64,000 nucleotides of DNA from Paraphaeosphaeria minitans (lineage: Eukaryota > Ascomycota > Dothideomycetes > Pleosporales > Didymosphaeriaceae). The stretch covers positions 1,674,001 through 1,738,000 of the forward strand of contig WJXW01000001.1 of assembly GCA_015832175.1 (NCBI GenBank). Direction: 5' to 3'. A model generated the notes under the pieces. That model saw nothing but the letters and a program-made list of their open reading frames with translations, made no database searches and was not told the origin of the DNA. The translations under genes and the position numbers were made by a program. Positions 33,280 through 43,926 of the stretch are shown piece by piece; position 1 is the first letter of the stretch, and every line of letters starts with the position of its first letter.

Positions 33280-34035
33280 GGGATGTGTGAAGGGGACGTT
33301 TGATATCGATGGAGAAGATTTGAGAGTCAAGATGGCGAATTGTTAAAACGAGCGGCTAGCTCTGTTGGATGGGACACGAGCATTTTGCATACACGGCGTT
33401 TTTCTGGGCATTTCTACGGCGCACTGCGCTTATCCCGGCGTTCTGGGTCAGGGAAGATACGATGTAGGCATGACATGGCAAAGTTTGTAACAAGCAATCT
33501 ACGAATATGATATGCGAAGCTGGAACAGCAGTACCTAGTACATTATCCTGTCTATTGCGTTGAATGATACGCACACCGAATATGTTTCCAGCTGAACGCC
33601 AAACCGGCAATCCTAAGCACCAAACTTTAAATCCTAAGCACCAAACTCTAGATCCTAAGCACAACAATCTTACACCTTACACAACATCATTGAGACGAAC
33701 AAGCGTGTCTTCACTGTTGTCTGGAGAAGGCATCAAGAAGTAGATCATACGTCACTCGCCGCACGGTTGCAGAACGGCCCGTCCCTCTCCACCTCGTACC
33801 GTACCTAACGCCAGCCTCTTCGTACTTACATCGCCACCATATTGACGCCCATCTCTCTCCCAATATCAGGGTCCCTAGCATTACCAGCATCTGCTTAGGC
33901 ACCAGCCAATCATCTCACAAGCCCTGCAGCAGGTGTAAAGTTCGTATCCTCTCCTTTACCTTCGCTGTCTGCACGCTAAGCCAAATACAGGTAGCGTTGC
34001 CCAATCGGGCTTCTCTCTTGGTATACATAGTCGAG
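33280..34035. other. intergenic with a short 21-bp repeat
   Basis: 756 bp between APQ12 and the GIY-YIG gene. Contains three tandem 21-bp units at 33610-33672 and a tacctagta at about 33531. No gene seen. Confidence 0.5.
33610..33672. repeat. 21-bp tandem repeat, 3 units
   Basis: Units begin atcctaagcaccaaact; the second differs slightly from the first, and the third diverges in its second half (atcctaagcacaacaatc). Confidence 0.85.
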
Positions 34036-35069
34036 ATGGTAACCGCCGAGGCAAACGTCTTTGGCAATACTTCGCATATACATGAAGCAGTGCCCGAAAT
34101 GGTGTCCGCCCCGGGATTATCATCATCATCGGCACAGCAAGAAGCACAGCATATCCTAGAGCACCTCCTCACCAAGCTCCAAGACCCGCAGTCGAAATAC
34201 TACGCCCGGTATGCAAAATGGATACTTCGACATCCAAACTTGGTTCCTTTTAGCATGGACTGCGTTCGTCCCCAAGTGTGGCACGCCCTCGAAAAGGGAC
34301 TAGATTACAAAACGTAAATTCCCCTGCCCCCTTCCCCCCCTTTACATCACATGACCCATCCAATCTCACTTGCCTATCTAGCATCAAAGCCGTAGCCGGC
34401 GACTTTGCCTGGCAAGCCCGGGGCATCTACTTCGACGCCGTCCTCGGCGCCCCCTCTGATCCGCACACCCGCACCCGCACCCGCTTGTACATCGGCCAAT
34501 CGACCAACCTCCGCCTGCGCATCGCCCAGCACAGCAAATTCCGGTACCGCCGCGACAATCCGAGCCTGCACTATCACGCGTTGCACAAGAGCGAGGACAA
34601 CGCGTACGGCACGCTGGTCGTGCTGCCGGGCAAGGAAATGGGGGGGATGCGGCTGCCGGGCATGGACAACGAGGGCCTGCTGCTCGATGTACTGGAGATG
34701 TGGATGTGTTTGGTGTTTCGGTGTTTGCAGGGAGAAACGCTGGAGGCGTGGGTACCGAGGGATGTAGAGGGTCAAGGGGAGCTTGGGGGGTTGAATGTTT
34801 GGGCTCCGGTGGAGAGGTATGACCGGGGACGCGAGATGGTGGACCTGAGAGCTTCGGGAGATTGGCTTGTGGCGGAGTGGGGGGAGTTGAAGAGGGGGGA
34901 GTGGAAGGAGAGGGTGATGAAGGAATTGGATCTAGAGGAGAGGAAAGAAGAGAAAGATGTTAAGCCGCTGAGGGTAGAAACAACAGCGCCGTGGGTGTAT
35001 GCGATTGGGGGTGCGATTGGGGGTGCGGTGATGATGTGGATTGTTTGGAGGCGTGTGAGGGGGAGGTGA
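34036..35069 (+). CDS. GIY-YIG nuclease-like protein with C-terminal membrane anchor
   Basis: Exons 34036-34313 and 34382-35069, 68-nt intron, 321 aa. Residues 30-92 are helical (AQHILEHLLTKLQDPQSK; KWILRHPNLVPFS). A GIY-YIG-like fold follows: RGIYFDAVLG with GIY at 107-109, TRLYIGQSTNLRLR with YIG at 129-131, Arg at about 138, His at about 143, and the probable metal-binding Glu in DNEGLLLDVLEMW (180 or 188). These are the ordered catalytic positions of the superfamily (as in Slx1, UvrC, homing endonucleases). No zinc-binding RING, so it is not Slx1. The C-terminus ends in one hydrophobic helix (WVYAIGGAIGGAVMMWIVW) and RRVRGR, a tail anchor. Similar proteins are annotated as hypothetical in filamentous fungi. 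Nuclease activity is not proven. Confidence 0.8.
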
Positions 35070-36982
35070 AGTAACCACACTTCGTAAGGATACCTTATTC
35101 GCACATCACATCATGGATTTAGGTGATGCTCTTATTATTTGATCAGGAAATGCTTCTTGTCTAGCGTCATCCGCGTCTGAATATACTAGGCCTAGTCCAA
35201 ATCCGTACCCTTGATTCACCGAAAAGTAGGCCATGCATATGCGGCCCATCTTCCGCCCAAAATGAAATTCGCTCGATCATCGCTGTTGGATTAAAAGGAC
35301 AACTCTTTGATCCACACATAAGAGCCCACCCTCAGTGTCGTCTCATTACCACGCATTCATCAGGGACCCATCCCCCGTAGACCTAACATGCCCTATCCCA
35401 TTCCAAGCTCCGTCGCGCTGGCTCTCACTTCTCCATCGATTCATGGCATCCATTCGCGCATGCTGCCCGTTCAGTCGATCGAGTTCCGCCAGTGTAAGTC
35501 GATTGCTCGTAGCCCGAGCGTTGTCCCCATGCAGAGAAACACCTCGGTTGGAGGGCTGAACCACTAGGTTTCTATCGAGCGCGGGATGACTAGTGGAATC
35601 GAGTACTTCCGGACTTGCCTGCGTCCATGACCGAGGTACTGCCTGCCATCCTTGAGTTTTGTTGGACCGTTGCTGGTAGTGATGAAGTACAGCTGGACAA
35701 GAATGGACAAATGTGTAGCCGGAGGATCGTGTATTACGGCTTTGTGATGATGAGTGTTGGTGATTTACATGTTCTCCATTAGCCTAATTGATAATCAGCA
35801 CGGTCAATGTTCACTTCTGCAAGAATGGAGGACATACACGCTCGTAGCGTCTGCCCCCTGGCTGCAGCGTGTCACTTACCGATACTCGGTCATAAATTAT
35901 ATCTGATGAGTAAGGCTGCACTCTTTGAGACGTGCTATTTGCGTTCCCGTTGCGCTGCAAAGATCCTCTGCGTTGCTGCATGGCGCTTATACGTTTTGCA
36001 GGTCGTGAGAATGACGGCCCAGCCAGGTTGCTAAGAAGAGGAATGCGTCAAAAGCAAGTCGAAGCTTAGAACATGGATCTCCTAGTCCAGAGGTGCTCGA
36101 GGGAGTGGTGTGTGTACGCGTCCAGCGCAGCGAGAATCCGGTGAGGAAGAGAGACTGCTGACACGGTTGGGTTCAGTATCAAAAGAAGTGGTACTGAGCG
36201 ATAAGGCGAGAAAATTTCGGTCGTCAACTTTTGATAGTCGAAAAACTCCTCGTATTGTCAGAACGGTGGTACAAGAGTCGCGATGCCTCCCGCCTCAGGC
36301 GTTTGCAGCCTCCGGCGCCTAGGCAGCCCCGTCCCGGAGGACCATTGTGCCGCTATTGTGCCCTCGTACCATTGTCCGTATCTTGCACCGTCCCTACCAT
36401 GATTTTTAATTGTGCAGTCAGACTGTCGTTCCGTATCCCGCAGGAACGCATGATGCCTCCGAGTCGTCTCCACGAGACGATATGCCTTTTCCTGTTAAGC
36501 TGGCCGCGCAAGGGCGATCGGATTTAAGGTACTGTGTTGAAGAATTTGTGGGATGCTGTAGAGGGCGAATGGGAATCGTTGAAGGGCGTTAAAATTCCTT
36601 GTGGTTACGCCGTCGCGCCTCCCAAAGGCACCGGCGAGGGTCAATCTTACCGCCGAGAGACAAGAAATGACTTTGATTGTTAGGCAGGCTTCGAAGCTAG
36701 CGCTGTTAACGGAGCCAACATTGAGTTGTGGGCAGGCGGGCGCGGGCCGCTCTTGACAACGACCGCAGAGACTGGACTTTCTGTGGCTAAGAAGTTTCAG
36801 GATAGACTATCATATTTTACTTTCACACCTATATTGTACAGTGAGTTCCTACAGGATAAGATATAGTAAAGGTCCATTTTTCATGTCGGCCACTGTGGTT
36901 GATAAGACGCGAAAGGACAAGGTGTGTAGGATTGATATATGAAGGGTATCTCATTTATGATCTCCGATTGACAGTATCGTCA
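35070..36982. other. intergenic, nothing recognised
   Basis: 1.9 kb between the GIY-YIG gene and the 3' end of RAD10. Only short ORFs; no repeat, RNA or domain recognised. Confidence 0.45.
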
Positions 36983-38107
36983 TCACTGTTGCCGTAGCTT
37001 GTTCAATGCAGCCATGATGCCATCGCTCATGTTCTCGTCGTCCTGCTTCCGCTTCTTCGTGTTCGCGGGACTTGCCGCCTCACTTTCTTTCTGAGCCACC
37101 TTCTGTGCGGCATTGCTCCGTAGAAGTGACTCGTCTTCAGCAGTGCGATGAGATGGCCGCTTACCAGCGTCTAATACAGCGGTGACAGGTGCCGTCCTTG
37201 GAAGCTCCGCTGCCAATGGGACCGCATCGTCGACTCTTCCATGTACGGACTGTTCCAGCGCGTCGTCGATAATCGGATCGTCTGCTTCTGCCATGGACAA
37301 GTTTCGGGACAGGCTAGTTTGCGGTGTGCCCAGAGTGTTCTCTCGAGTCACGCCTCGTCTTGCGGCCTTGTTTATTCTGAAGGGCTCCCTGACCGAATTG
37401 CACCAGCGCTGGACCTTCTTATCTCCCCAACCAGCGATCAATCCCACCTCTTCTGGCGATGCGTTGATAGCCGTGCGTACACTGCCAAAGTTGGACACCA
37501 AGCCTAGTGCGTCGGTTTTGTTGATGCTGCGAGGCACCGTGATGAATTCTACCAGCTTGTCCGAATAGCTAGAGGACTGCTGGGACTTGATGCTAGTAGG
37601 TGCAGCGTGCTCAAATGTCTTAAACAGCTCCATATAGCGGCCGGCTTCCTGTGCGCTCCAAGCCAGCATAACGGTGACATTGTTGACAAGCGATGTCTTG
37701 GACAGCTCTCGCAGTGAATCCTCATGGTTCTCAATGTCCACCATGGTCAGCAGGATGCGCAGCTGGTACTGGCCCTTCAGGTCCCGTATCCGGTTGTAGA
37801 TGTACTCGGGGTGTAGGCGGTGGTATTTGAGCGACAGGAAGAGCGCGCATGTTGTCACACCCAGAACATAGTCTGCGGGAATGTCCGAGTATTCCCAGGC
37901 CACGGTTTTGACGCTGTTCAGGATAGGGTTGCCCTTCTGGCGCGGCGACACAAGGATGGTGCTAGGCCCCGAGCGCGAGGGCAGTGCTTGCGGCTTGGGC
38001 TGCTGGACTCTGGGCGCGTTTGCGTTTGCGTTTGCGTGCTGCGCTGTCGTCGATGTGCTGGCGGAGACAGGGATGCCGGCAGCGGGGCGGGACGCAGCCT
38101 CATCCAT
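36983..38107 (-). CDS. RAD10: DNA excision repair protein Rad10/ERCC1
   Basis: Non-catalytic partner of Rad1/XPF in the structure-specific endonuclease of nucleotide excision repair and single-strand annealing. Intronless, 374 aa from ATG 38107 (MDEAASRPAAGIPVSAS). The central domain runs from about 55: STILVSPRQKGNPILNSVK, EYSDIPADYVLGVTTCALFL, SLKYHRLHPEYIYNRI, then the helix-hairpin-helix pair (TDALGLVSNFGSVRTAINAS, PEEVGLIAGWGDKKVQRWCN) that dimerises with XPF. The C-terminal 110 residues are disordered and end KKRKQDDENMSDGIMAALNK, a likely nuclear signal. An upstream in-frame ATG at 38272 gives non-conserved text, so 38107 is used. Divergent from MED19. Confidence 0.95.
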   Translation of the reverse strand: MDEAASRPAAGIPVSASTSTTAQHANANANAPRVQQPKPQALPSRSGPSTILVSPRQKGNPILNSVKTVAWEYSDIPADYVLGVTTCALFLSLKYHRLHPEYIYNRIRDLKGQYQLRILLTMVDIENHEDSLRELSKTSLVNNVTVMLAWSAQEAGRYMELFKTFEHAAPTSIKSQQSSSYSDKLVEFITVPRSINKTDALGLVSNFGSVRTAINASPEEVGLIAGWGDKKVQRWCNSVREPFRINKAARRGVTRENTLGTPQTSLSRNLSMAEADDPIIDDALEQSVHGRVDDAVPLAAELPRTAPVTAVLDAGKRPSHRTAEDESLLRSNAAQKVAQKESEAASPANTKKRKQDDENMSDGIMAALNKLRQQ

Positions 38108-38559
38108 AGCGGGCGTGGGCGGTCGAGGGTGGCGACATGGGCGTGGACGGTCGTGTGTAGCGCGCGTGCTGGCACGGGCTTGGTGGTGAGTAGATAAGTC
38201 TAGGTAGACTACTGACATCAACGCAAATGGAAACAGCCCTAGGTGCACGGGCCACGGAATACGAAGCCTCACTGCCGCTCGTCTTCATCGACCACCACCT
38301 TCACACCCACCGCCCACCGCCGCCCGCGCACCCGCACCCACAGCCCACCTACAGCCAGCCAGCCAGCCAGCTCCCCGCGAGCACCGTCACTCTCTCCCTC
38401 TCTCGCGCCCGCATCCGACCGCCCGCCGCATGCGCAGCGCCTAGCAGCCGGCAACGCCCAGTGCCTTCGCCTCTGCTCTGACGGGCTGCCCGCCGACGTC
38501 CTCCCTCGACCCGCCCGCCTACGCCCGCTCCCGTCGCTGCAAGCAACGCTGCGGCTCTC
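38108..38559. promoter_or_regulatory. divergent promoter region, RAD10 / MED19
   Basis: 452 bp between two start codons. Contains ctaggtag at 38200-38207 and C-rich runs with ccagccagccag near 38355. No gene. Promoter role is inferred from position only. Confidence 0.5.
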
Positions 38560-39821
38560 ATGTCGGAGCACGGTGCAAAGCGACAACGCTTGACGGGATC
38601 GTTTTCACCGGCCTCGCCGCCCTACCACCTCGCTGCTCTTGGCAGCGAGACAAAGCCGCCCATCGTCCACCCAAACACGCCCACCTCGCCGCCATATCCC
38701 CCGATGAGTTCGCAGCCAAATGGCGGCCCTGCCTCGACTGCCCACCCCGCGCCCGCCGCAATGACGCCGCCCTCCTCGGTGCACATGTCGCAGACCGTCT
38801 CCCAGTCGGGCCCCTCGGCGACCAACCTGCACCCCTTCCCGACGCCCGCGAGCACCGCTGCGTTCTCCAACTCGCTCAATCTGGACAGCGACGGCGATCT
38901 GCAGATGGAGAACGGTCAGGGCGATGATACGGTGCGGTTGCGTGGACACAGACTCACCAACCACAACCGGCAGAACAGGGTCCTCTTCGCCGACGAGGGC
39001 GGAGTGGCAGCGGCAAAGGGTGTTTGTGGCAGCCAGCTGTTCAAGCTCTGTCAAAGCAGTAAGGTTCCCTTCTATGCAGCGCATCTATGCTCTGTAATAC
39101 TGACACGGAATGCTTGGTAGCCCATGAGCCGTCGCAACCACACTCTACGCAGAACCTGTTCGAGCTCTATGGCCTCAACAACCTTGCAAAGACCGTTGCG
39201 CGCACTGACCCAGTTACGGGAGAAAAGATTAACAAGCTTCGGAAATCGTACGAGGGTCACATCAAGGCGCTGCAGATTGCCGGCAAGCCGAAAGCATCAA
39301 AGATGGAGTGGAAGTTCACTCAACTGTACGATATCCCGGACCAGGACTACTACCTTTCCACCGTATCAGGCAAAGAAGCGAGCAAGGCCCTGGATCCGTC
39401 CAGGCCAGGAAGCTTCTCGGCAGACTTTGACGATCTTGTCAACGGCGCAATCGGAGGCATGGGCCCCGGTCCTCTGCCCGCTGCGGACGCTAACAAGTAC
39501 CGCGCTTACCTTGGAACTGATGAGACGGTTAAGGCGAAGGCAGTAGTTGAAGGTCCACCGCATCGGGGCGCCACATCTGCTGCCGCCACGCCGAATCCAC
39601 ACGCTTCATCCGCCGCGTCAAGGCTGCCAAGACCAGAAAGAGCGGGATCAAAACGACAGTACACGGACACTTCATTCCAAGGATATGGAGAGGGCTATCA
39701 TGACGACTATGCTGAATCAACGGGAGGAGAGGACAATGGAAACATGGCGGCGAAGAGGCGGAAGCTGGCAGCTTTCGAGCGGACCTCTCACCAAGTTGAG
39801 GTCGGCGGTGTGCGACGGTAG
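38560..39821 (+). CDS. MED19: Mediator complex subunit 19 (Rox3)
   Basis: Head-module-associated subunit of Mediator, bridging activators and RNA polymerase II. Exons 38560-39058 and 39121-39821, 62-nt intron (gtaagg...ggtag), 399 aa. The first 165 residues are Pro/Ser-rich (MSEHGAKRQRLTGSFSPASP), with DGDLQMENGQGDDTVRLRGH. The conserved Rox3 core begins right after the intron: TQNLFELYGLNNLAKTVART, then DPVTGEKINKLRKSYEGHIK and EWKFTQLYDIPDQDYYLS. A bipartite-like basic motif (MAAKRRKLAAFER) lies near the C-terminus. Strong match to fungal Med19. Confidence 0.94.
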
Positions 39822-40526
39822 AGTCGCCGGATTGCCGCTCTGAGAAGCTCCGCAGGCCGACCAGCCTGAAGACGACGAGGGCAGTTGCACGTTTTTTGAC
39901 ATTCGATGAACATATTCGGTTCGGTTCGGTTCTGGGCTTTTCCATTCCACTTCACACACAGGCGTTGGCGAAACGGACTCGAAAAGAGCAGGGGGGTTTT
40001 TTTTTGACGAAATTTGTTGCCCGACTTTTTACGCGGTTTCGGAATGCACAAAAGCGCCCCTGCCCCCTTGCTTGCCGACGGCGCTGGGCAGGGCGGTGCT
40101 ATGTCAATTTTATTGTTTGTCTGCACGCATTGGTGCCCATCTTTAGAGGGCGGTGGGAATTTAAAGGGCGGCTGGCAGGGTTTTTTCCACTGTGAATATT
40201 GGGCGGAGCAGGCACGTCATGATACCCTCTAGGCTGCATGAAATCAAAATAAGAAATGTAAAACGATCACACGAAACATTATCTGTTTATGAGGCGAGCT
40301 TCATGATCCGTGAGGCTGCATTTTGAGGCGGGATCTCTCTCGAACATATGACGATTGAGAGGGTCAATTTTGCCAAGGTGATAAGGGCGTGAAAGTCTAA
40401 TCACGTGCAAAATGCATACTATCGGCCATAACCAACCCTAACTGGAAATATGTAATGCGCTATGCAAACATATAACCCTGTTCAAAATGTACGCTTGATC
40501 ATCACTTATTTACACCATCCACACAT
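39822..40526. other. intergenic, converging 3' ends
   Basis: 705 bp; a tandem ggttc run near 39919-39932 and a ggggggttttttttt stretch near 39991. No gene seen. Confidence 0.5.
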
Positions 40527-42416
40527 CTACAAACTCGCCCGCTCCTCCCCCATCCGCCGCCCCGTCACAGCCCCAAAGTACTTATTCAGCGCCTCACACG
40601 TCCCGCTGCCCTCCGCGAGCCGCACAACAGCGCCTACATACCCGTCCGGCCGCACAATTACCACGCCACCCTTTTCTTCGTCCAGTCCCATCTTCGCGTG
40701 CGCCGCGGCCTTGGCCTCGGGCACCCGCGCATCCCACACGTCGTCCGCGTAGACGTGGTCGCGGTAGGTAGCAAACACGGGCGGCAGCAACTCGTCGATT
40801 TCGAGGTGGGAGCGCGGAGCGGCGAAGACGGTGCAGAGCGACAGGAACGAGGTATGGGGTGTGTGTTTCTCGTGGTAGCGATCCACCGCTTGGTCCCTGT
40901 GGGAGAAGGTGGCGAAAAAAGACGTCGGGGCGGCCATGTGCGTTGCCAGATCCTCAACCGCGCGCTTGGTGGTGGTGGGCTCCCCGCCGAAGACGTACAC
41001 GCGGTAGGATCCGTTCAGCGGGATTTCCTGCTCGAGGTGTACGACATTGGCGTCGACGACGCGGGTTACGGTCGCGTTGTGCAGGGTGCGGCCGGGGCGG
41101 AGCGCGGTGCCTTTTTGGTACGTGAGGAAGAGGGGGTGTTGGGCCGGGTGCGAAGGGGACCAGTTTATCCTGTTGGGGTTGTACGCAACGCCGTAGCCGG
41201 AGGTGAACTCACAAGACGCTTTGAACGTCTTTATGAATTCATTTTCGGAGAGGTCGGATGCCTCTGCGGCGCCGGCGACTTCACCGGCGGAGGGGATGCG
41301 AGCAGAGAAGAGCTTTGCGTAGCGGGCGTCAAAGTCGAGGAGGTTTTCGGCGATGAGCTTGCGCTCGGACTCGTATGTGGAGAGGAGGGAGCGCGGCGCA
41401 AAGCCTGATTCTACATGGTGGATTTTCCAGGCGAGGTTGACGGCGTCGAGGAAGGCTGTATTCATGCCCTGGCCCGCCTTAGGGGAATGTGTGTGGCAAG
41501 CGTCACCGCCCATGAAGACGCGCTCGTCGAGCGTGTAGCGCTCTGCGATGCCCTGTCCGATGGGGTAGACGGAGAACCACTCGACGCGGTCCCAGGAGAT
41601 GGTGTAGGGCTGAAGAATGTCTTTGGCGCGCTGCTGGACTTCTTCTGCGGTGGCGGACTTGCGGGGGTTCCAGTCTTTGTCGGTGGAGGAGGCGATCTGG
41701 ATGTACAGGCGGACCATGTTGTTCTCGCGGGGGATGACCATGATGGAGCCGGCGTCGGAGTGAATTGTGCATTTCATCTTGATATCTGGGAAGGTGGTGC
41801 GGACTACGCCGTCCATGACGCCCCATACGTGAGCAATCGGGTCTTTGTACTTGATGCCAATCTTAAGCTGCTCGCGAACAAAACTCCTGGCTCCCTCGCC
41901 GCTGAAGAGGTACTTTGCGCGTACGGTTTCTGAAGCTGTGCCGGCTACATGTTGCAGGTTCACCTCAACCGGGTACATGGGGTCTGCGCCGTCGTTCTTG
42001 AAGCCAGTGATGGTCCATGGCCTCTGAATCTGTGTACCGTTCTTCTCAATGTCCTCGATGAACACCCGCTCGATCAAGCCTTGGTGCAGCAGTGTCGTGA
42101 ACGGATGTCTCGCGTCGATGAACTTGGGACAGGAAGCCCAGGTCCCCGTCCTGCGAATGCCCTTCGCACTTGGATCCCAAAATGCAACTTCGTACACCTT
42201 TGCGGGCTCATATTCCATGATCTTGCGCTTCAAGCCCATATTCCGCAGCAGATCCAGCGACCGCGGCTGGATGCCATCTGCGCGCCCGGTAGCCGTGGGC
42301 TCTGGTCTGTTGTCAATATGCTTGATTTTGTAACCCCATCTTGACAGACAAGTCGACAGCATCAGGCCAACCGGTCCCGCCCCGACGATGACAACATCGT
42401 ACAGATTCGTAGCCAT
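40527..42416 (-). CDS. FAD-dependent phenol 2-monooxygenase-type hydroxylase
   Basis: Class A flavoprotein hydroxylase (phenol hydroxylase/PheA-TfdB group), using NADPH and O2 to ortho-hydroxylate an aromatic ring. Intronless, 629 aa from ATG 42416. Motifs: dinucleotide-binding [20 protein letters not shown] near residue 8, [19 protein letters not shown], and the second FAD motif [20 protein letters not shown] with GD and H/P residues. A C-terminal thioredoxin-like domain characteristic of phenol hydroxylases ends near [15 protein letters not shown]. An in-frame ATG 51 nt upstream gives a non-family leader, so 42416 is chosen. The true substrate cannot be told. A P450 lies divergently 1.5 kb away. 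Confidence 0.92.
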   Translation of the reverse strand: MATNLYDVVIVGAGPVGLMLSTCLSRWGYKIKHIDNRPEPTATGRADGIQPRSLDLLRNMGLKRKIMEYEPAKVYEVAFWDPSAKGIRRTGTWASCPKFIDARHPFTTLLHQGLIERVFIEDIEKNGTQIQRPWTITGFKNDGADPMYPVEVNLQHVAGTASETVRAKYLFSGEGARSFVREQLKIGIKYKDPIAHVWGVMDGVVRTTFPDIKMKCTIHSDAGSIMVIPRENNMVRLYIQIASSTDKDWNPRKSATAEEVQQRAKDILQPYTISWDRVEWFSVYPIGQGIAERYTLDERVFMGGDACHTHSPKAGQGMNTAFLDAVNLAWKIHHVESGFAPRSLLSTYESERKLIAENLLDFDARYAKLFSARIPSAGEVAGAAEASDLSENEFIKTFKASCEFTSGYGVAYNPNRINWSPSHPAQHPLFLTYQKGTALRPGRTLHNATVTRVVDANVVHLEQEIPLNGSYRVYVFGGEPTTTKRAVEDLATHMAAPTSFFATFSHRDQAVDRYHEKHTPHTSFLSLCTVFAAPRSHLEIDELLPPVFATYRDHVYADDVWDARVPEAKAAAHAKMGLDEEKGGVVIVRPDGYVGAVVRLAEGSGTCEALNKYFGAVTGRRMGEERASL

Positions 42417-43926
42417 GTCGCCGTCCCCTCGCGATCGTCTTTTGCAGCAGTGGAACTGGGAAATCAAAAATATACAAGGATATCGTAGATTAAGCTGTAT
42501 GAAGAGTGCTGCTCCGGCAAATTACAGCAAACGCGAGATACTGCGCGTTTAAAGTAGGTTGCCCAGAAGAAATTCACACAAGCCGAGATCTGATTTTCTG
42601 CTGCCGAAACAAACGATAAGGACTTCGGCGGTCCATAGCGCGTCCCCTTGTCATGATGCAACGGGTCGAAGAGGCCGAGATGCGATGCCGTCACTAGCGT
42701 GTGGTTGGTGAACGAAGCGGGGGTTACTTGCGGGATATCAAAACGGCAATCGTAGAGAAGGCGGGTGATGCCCAAGGCAGTTAGTGTGGGGATGGATCGA
42801 GTATGGCGTCGCTGGTCTCACGCCCTGATGCTAGTAGCGTCACGTGCGTCGGCCGCTTATGAGCCTCTGGTCATAGGCCATAGCGTCTGGGGCCTCCACA
42901 CGCATATTCCGCGAGTCTCCTCCGAATTTCTTCAGGTGCAACTTGCGCCTGACTCATTCGGCTGAGAGCTATGGTTTCGATATTTACATGTTGCCGAATA
43001 TCAGATCCGCGACACATGTGCAATCTCTTCTCACATCATCACGGCCACTGTGTCCTTGAAGCAGAGCTCGTACGAATCGATTACGCGTTACCGCATGTGA
43101 TGCGTGGTCTCCGCCAAAACCAAGTCTAGATGTACTTGCTGTCAACACCGTAGTTTGATACCATACAGGGGGCGATTAGGTCGAGCCTTTGCTATCAGAG
43201 TGATTCTCATCATCCAACAAAGTGCTACAGACGTAAAGCCATGCATCTCACTTAACAAATAAGCTGATTGAAGCTTCTACAAGCAATCGAAACCAAGACG
43301 CAGTACCCACAGGTGACTGAAATTCAGGTCTGACAACGCCACCGAGTCTGACGTGTGCTTTTGGGGCCTCATCAAGGCAAGGCAATCGCCAATGGGGCCG
43401 TCTAGGTTTGGTTCTCTCACAATTTGGTTGCAGCCAAGTTGTTATTTCCAAGGATGAGTAGTTTCGGCAACGCTGACATCAATTCTGATAGAACGAGGGT
43501 TCATGGTACCAATTGACTTCATCAGTCCGACCTGCTGCAGCAATCTTTGAATCATTTCACAAACTCAGTGGATCACTTGTAGAATCTCCAAACCATTTTC
43601 TACTACGCGCCGTGAAATGCATGACACCTTGACTTATACGTCCTCAAGTTATCCATCCAATGCAAAAGACCAGCCTTTCCGTATCTCACAAGCATCGTAC
43701 CACGCTAGCGAACCCTGGAAGTCGCCTTACAAAGGTTAGTGCCATGTACTCCGCGCTTCTGCACAGCTTACGAGTACACCCTGACGGACATGGCTGCTGC
43801 ACCTACACGTAGCTCCCACTCAGCCTATCCCGCTTCGCACGAATCTGTCGTTCGTATCCGAGTTGCACAGCGTATATATATCAGAATCCCATGCATACCC
43901 CCAAAACAATGAAGTAATCATTCAAA
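42417..43926. other. intergenic between monooxygenase and P450
   Basis: 1.5 kb separating two divergent oxygenase genes. No gene recognised. A TATA-like run lies near the P450 end. Confidence 0.45.
43873..43880 (+). promoter_or_regulatory. TATA-like element before the P450
   Basis: tatatata about 47 bp upstream of ATG 43927. Distance is short but within the range seen for fungal genes with brief leaders. Not tested. Confidence 0.4.
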
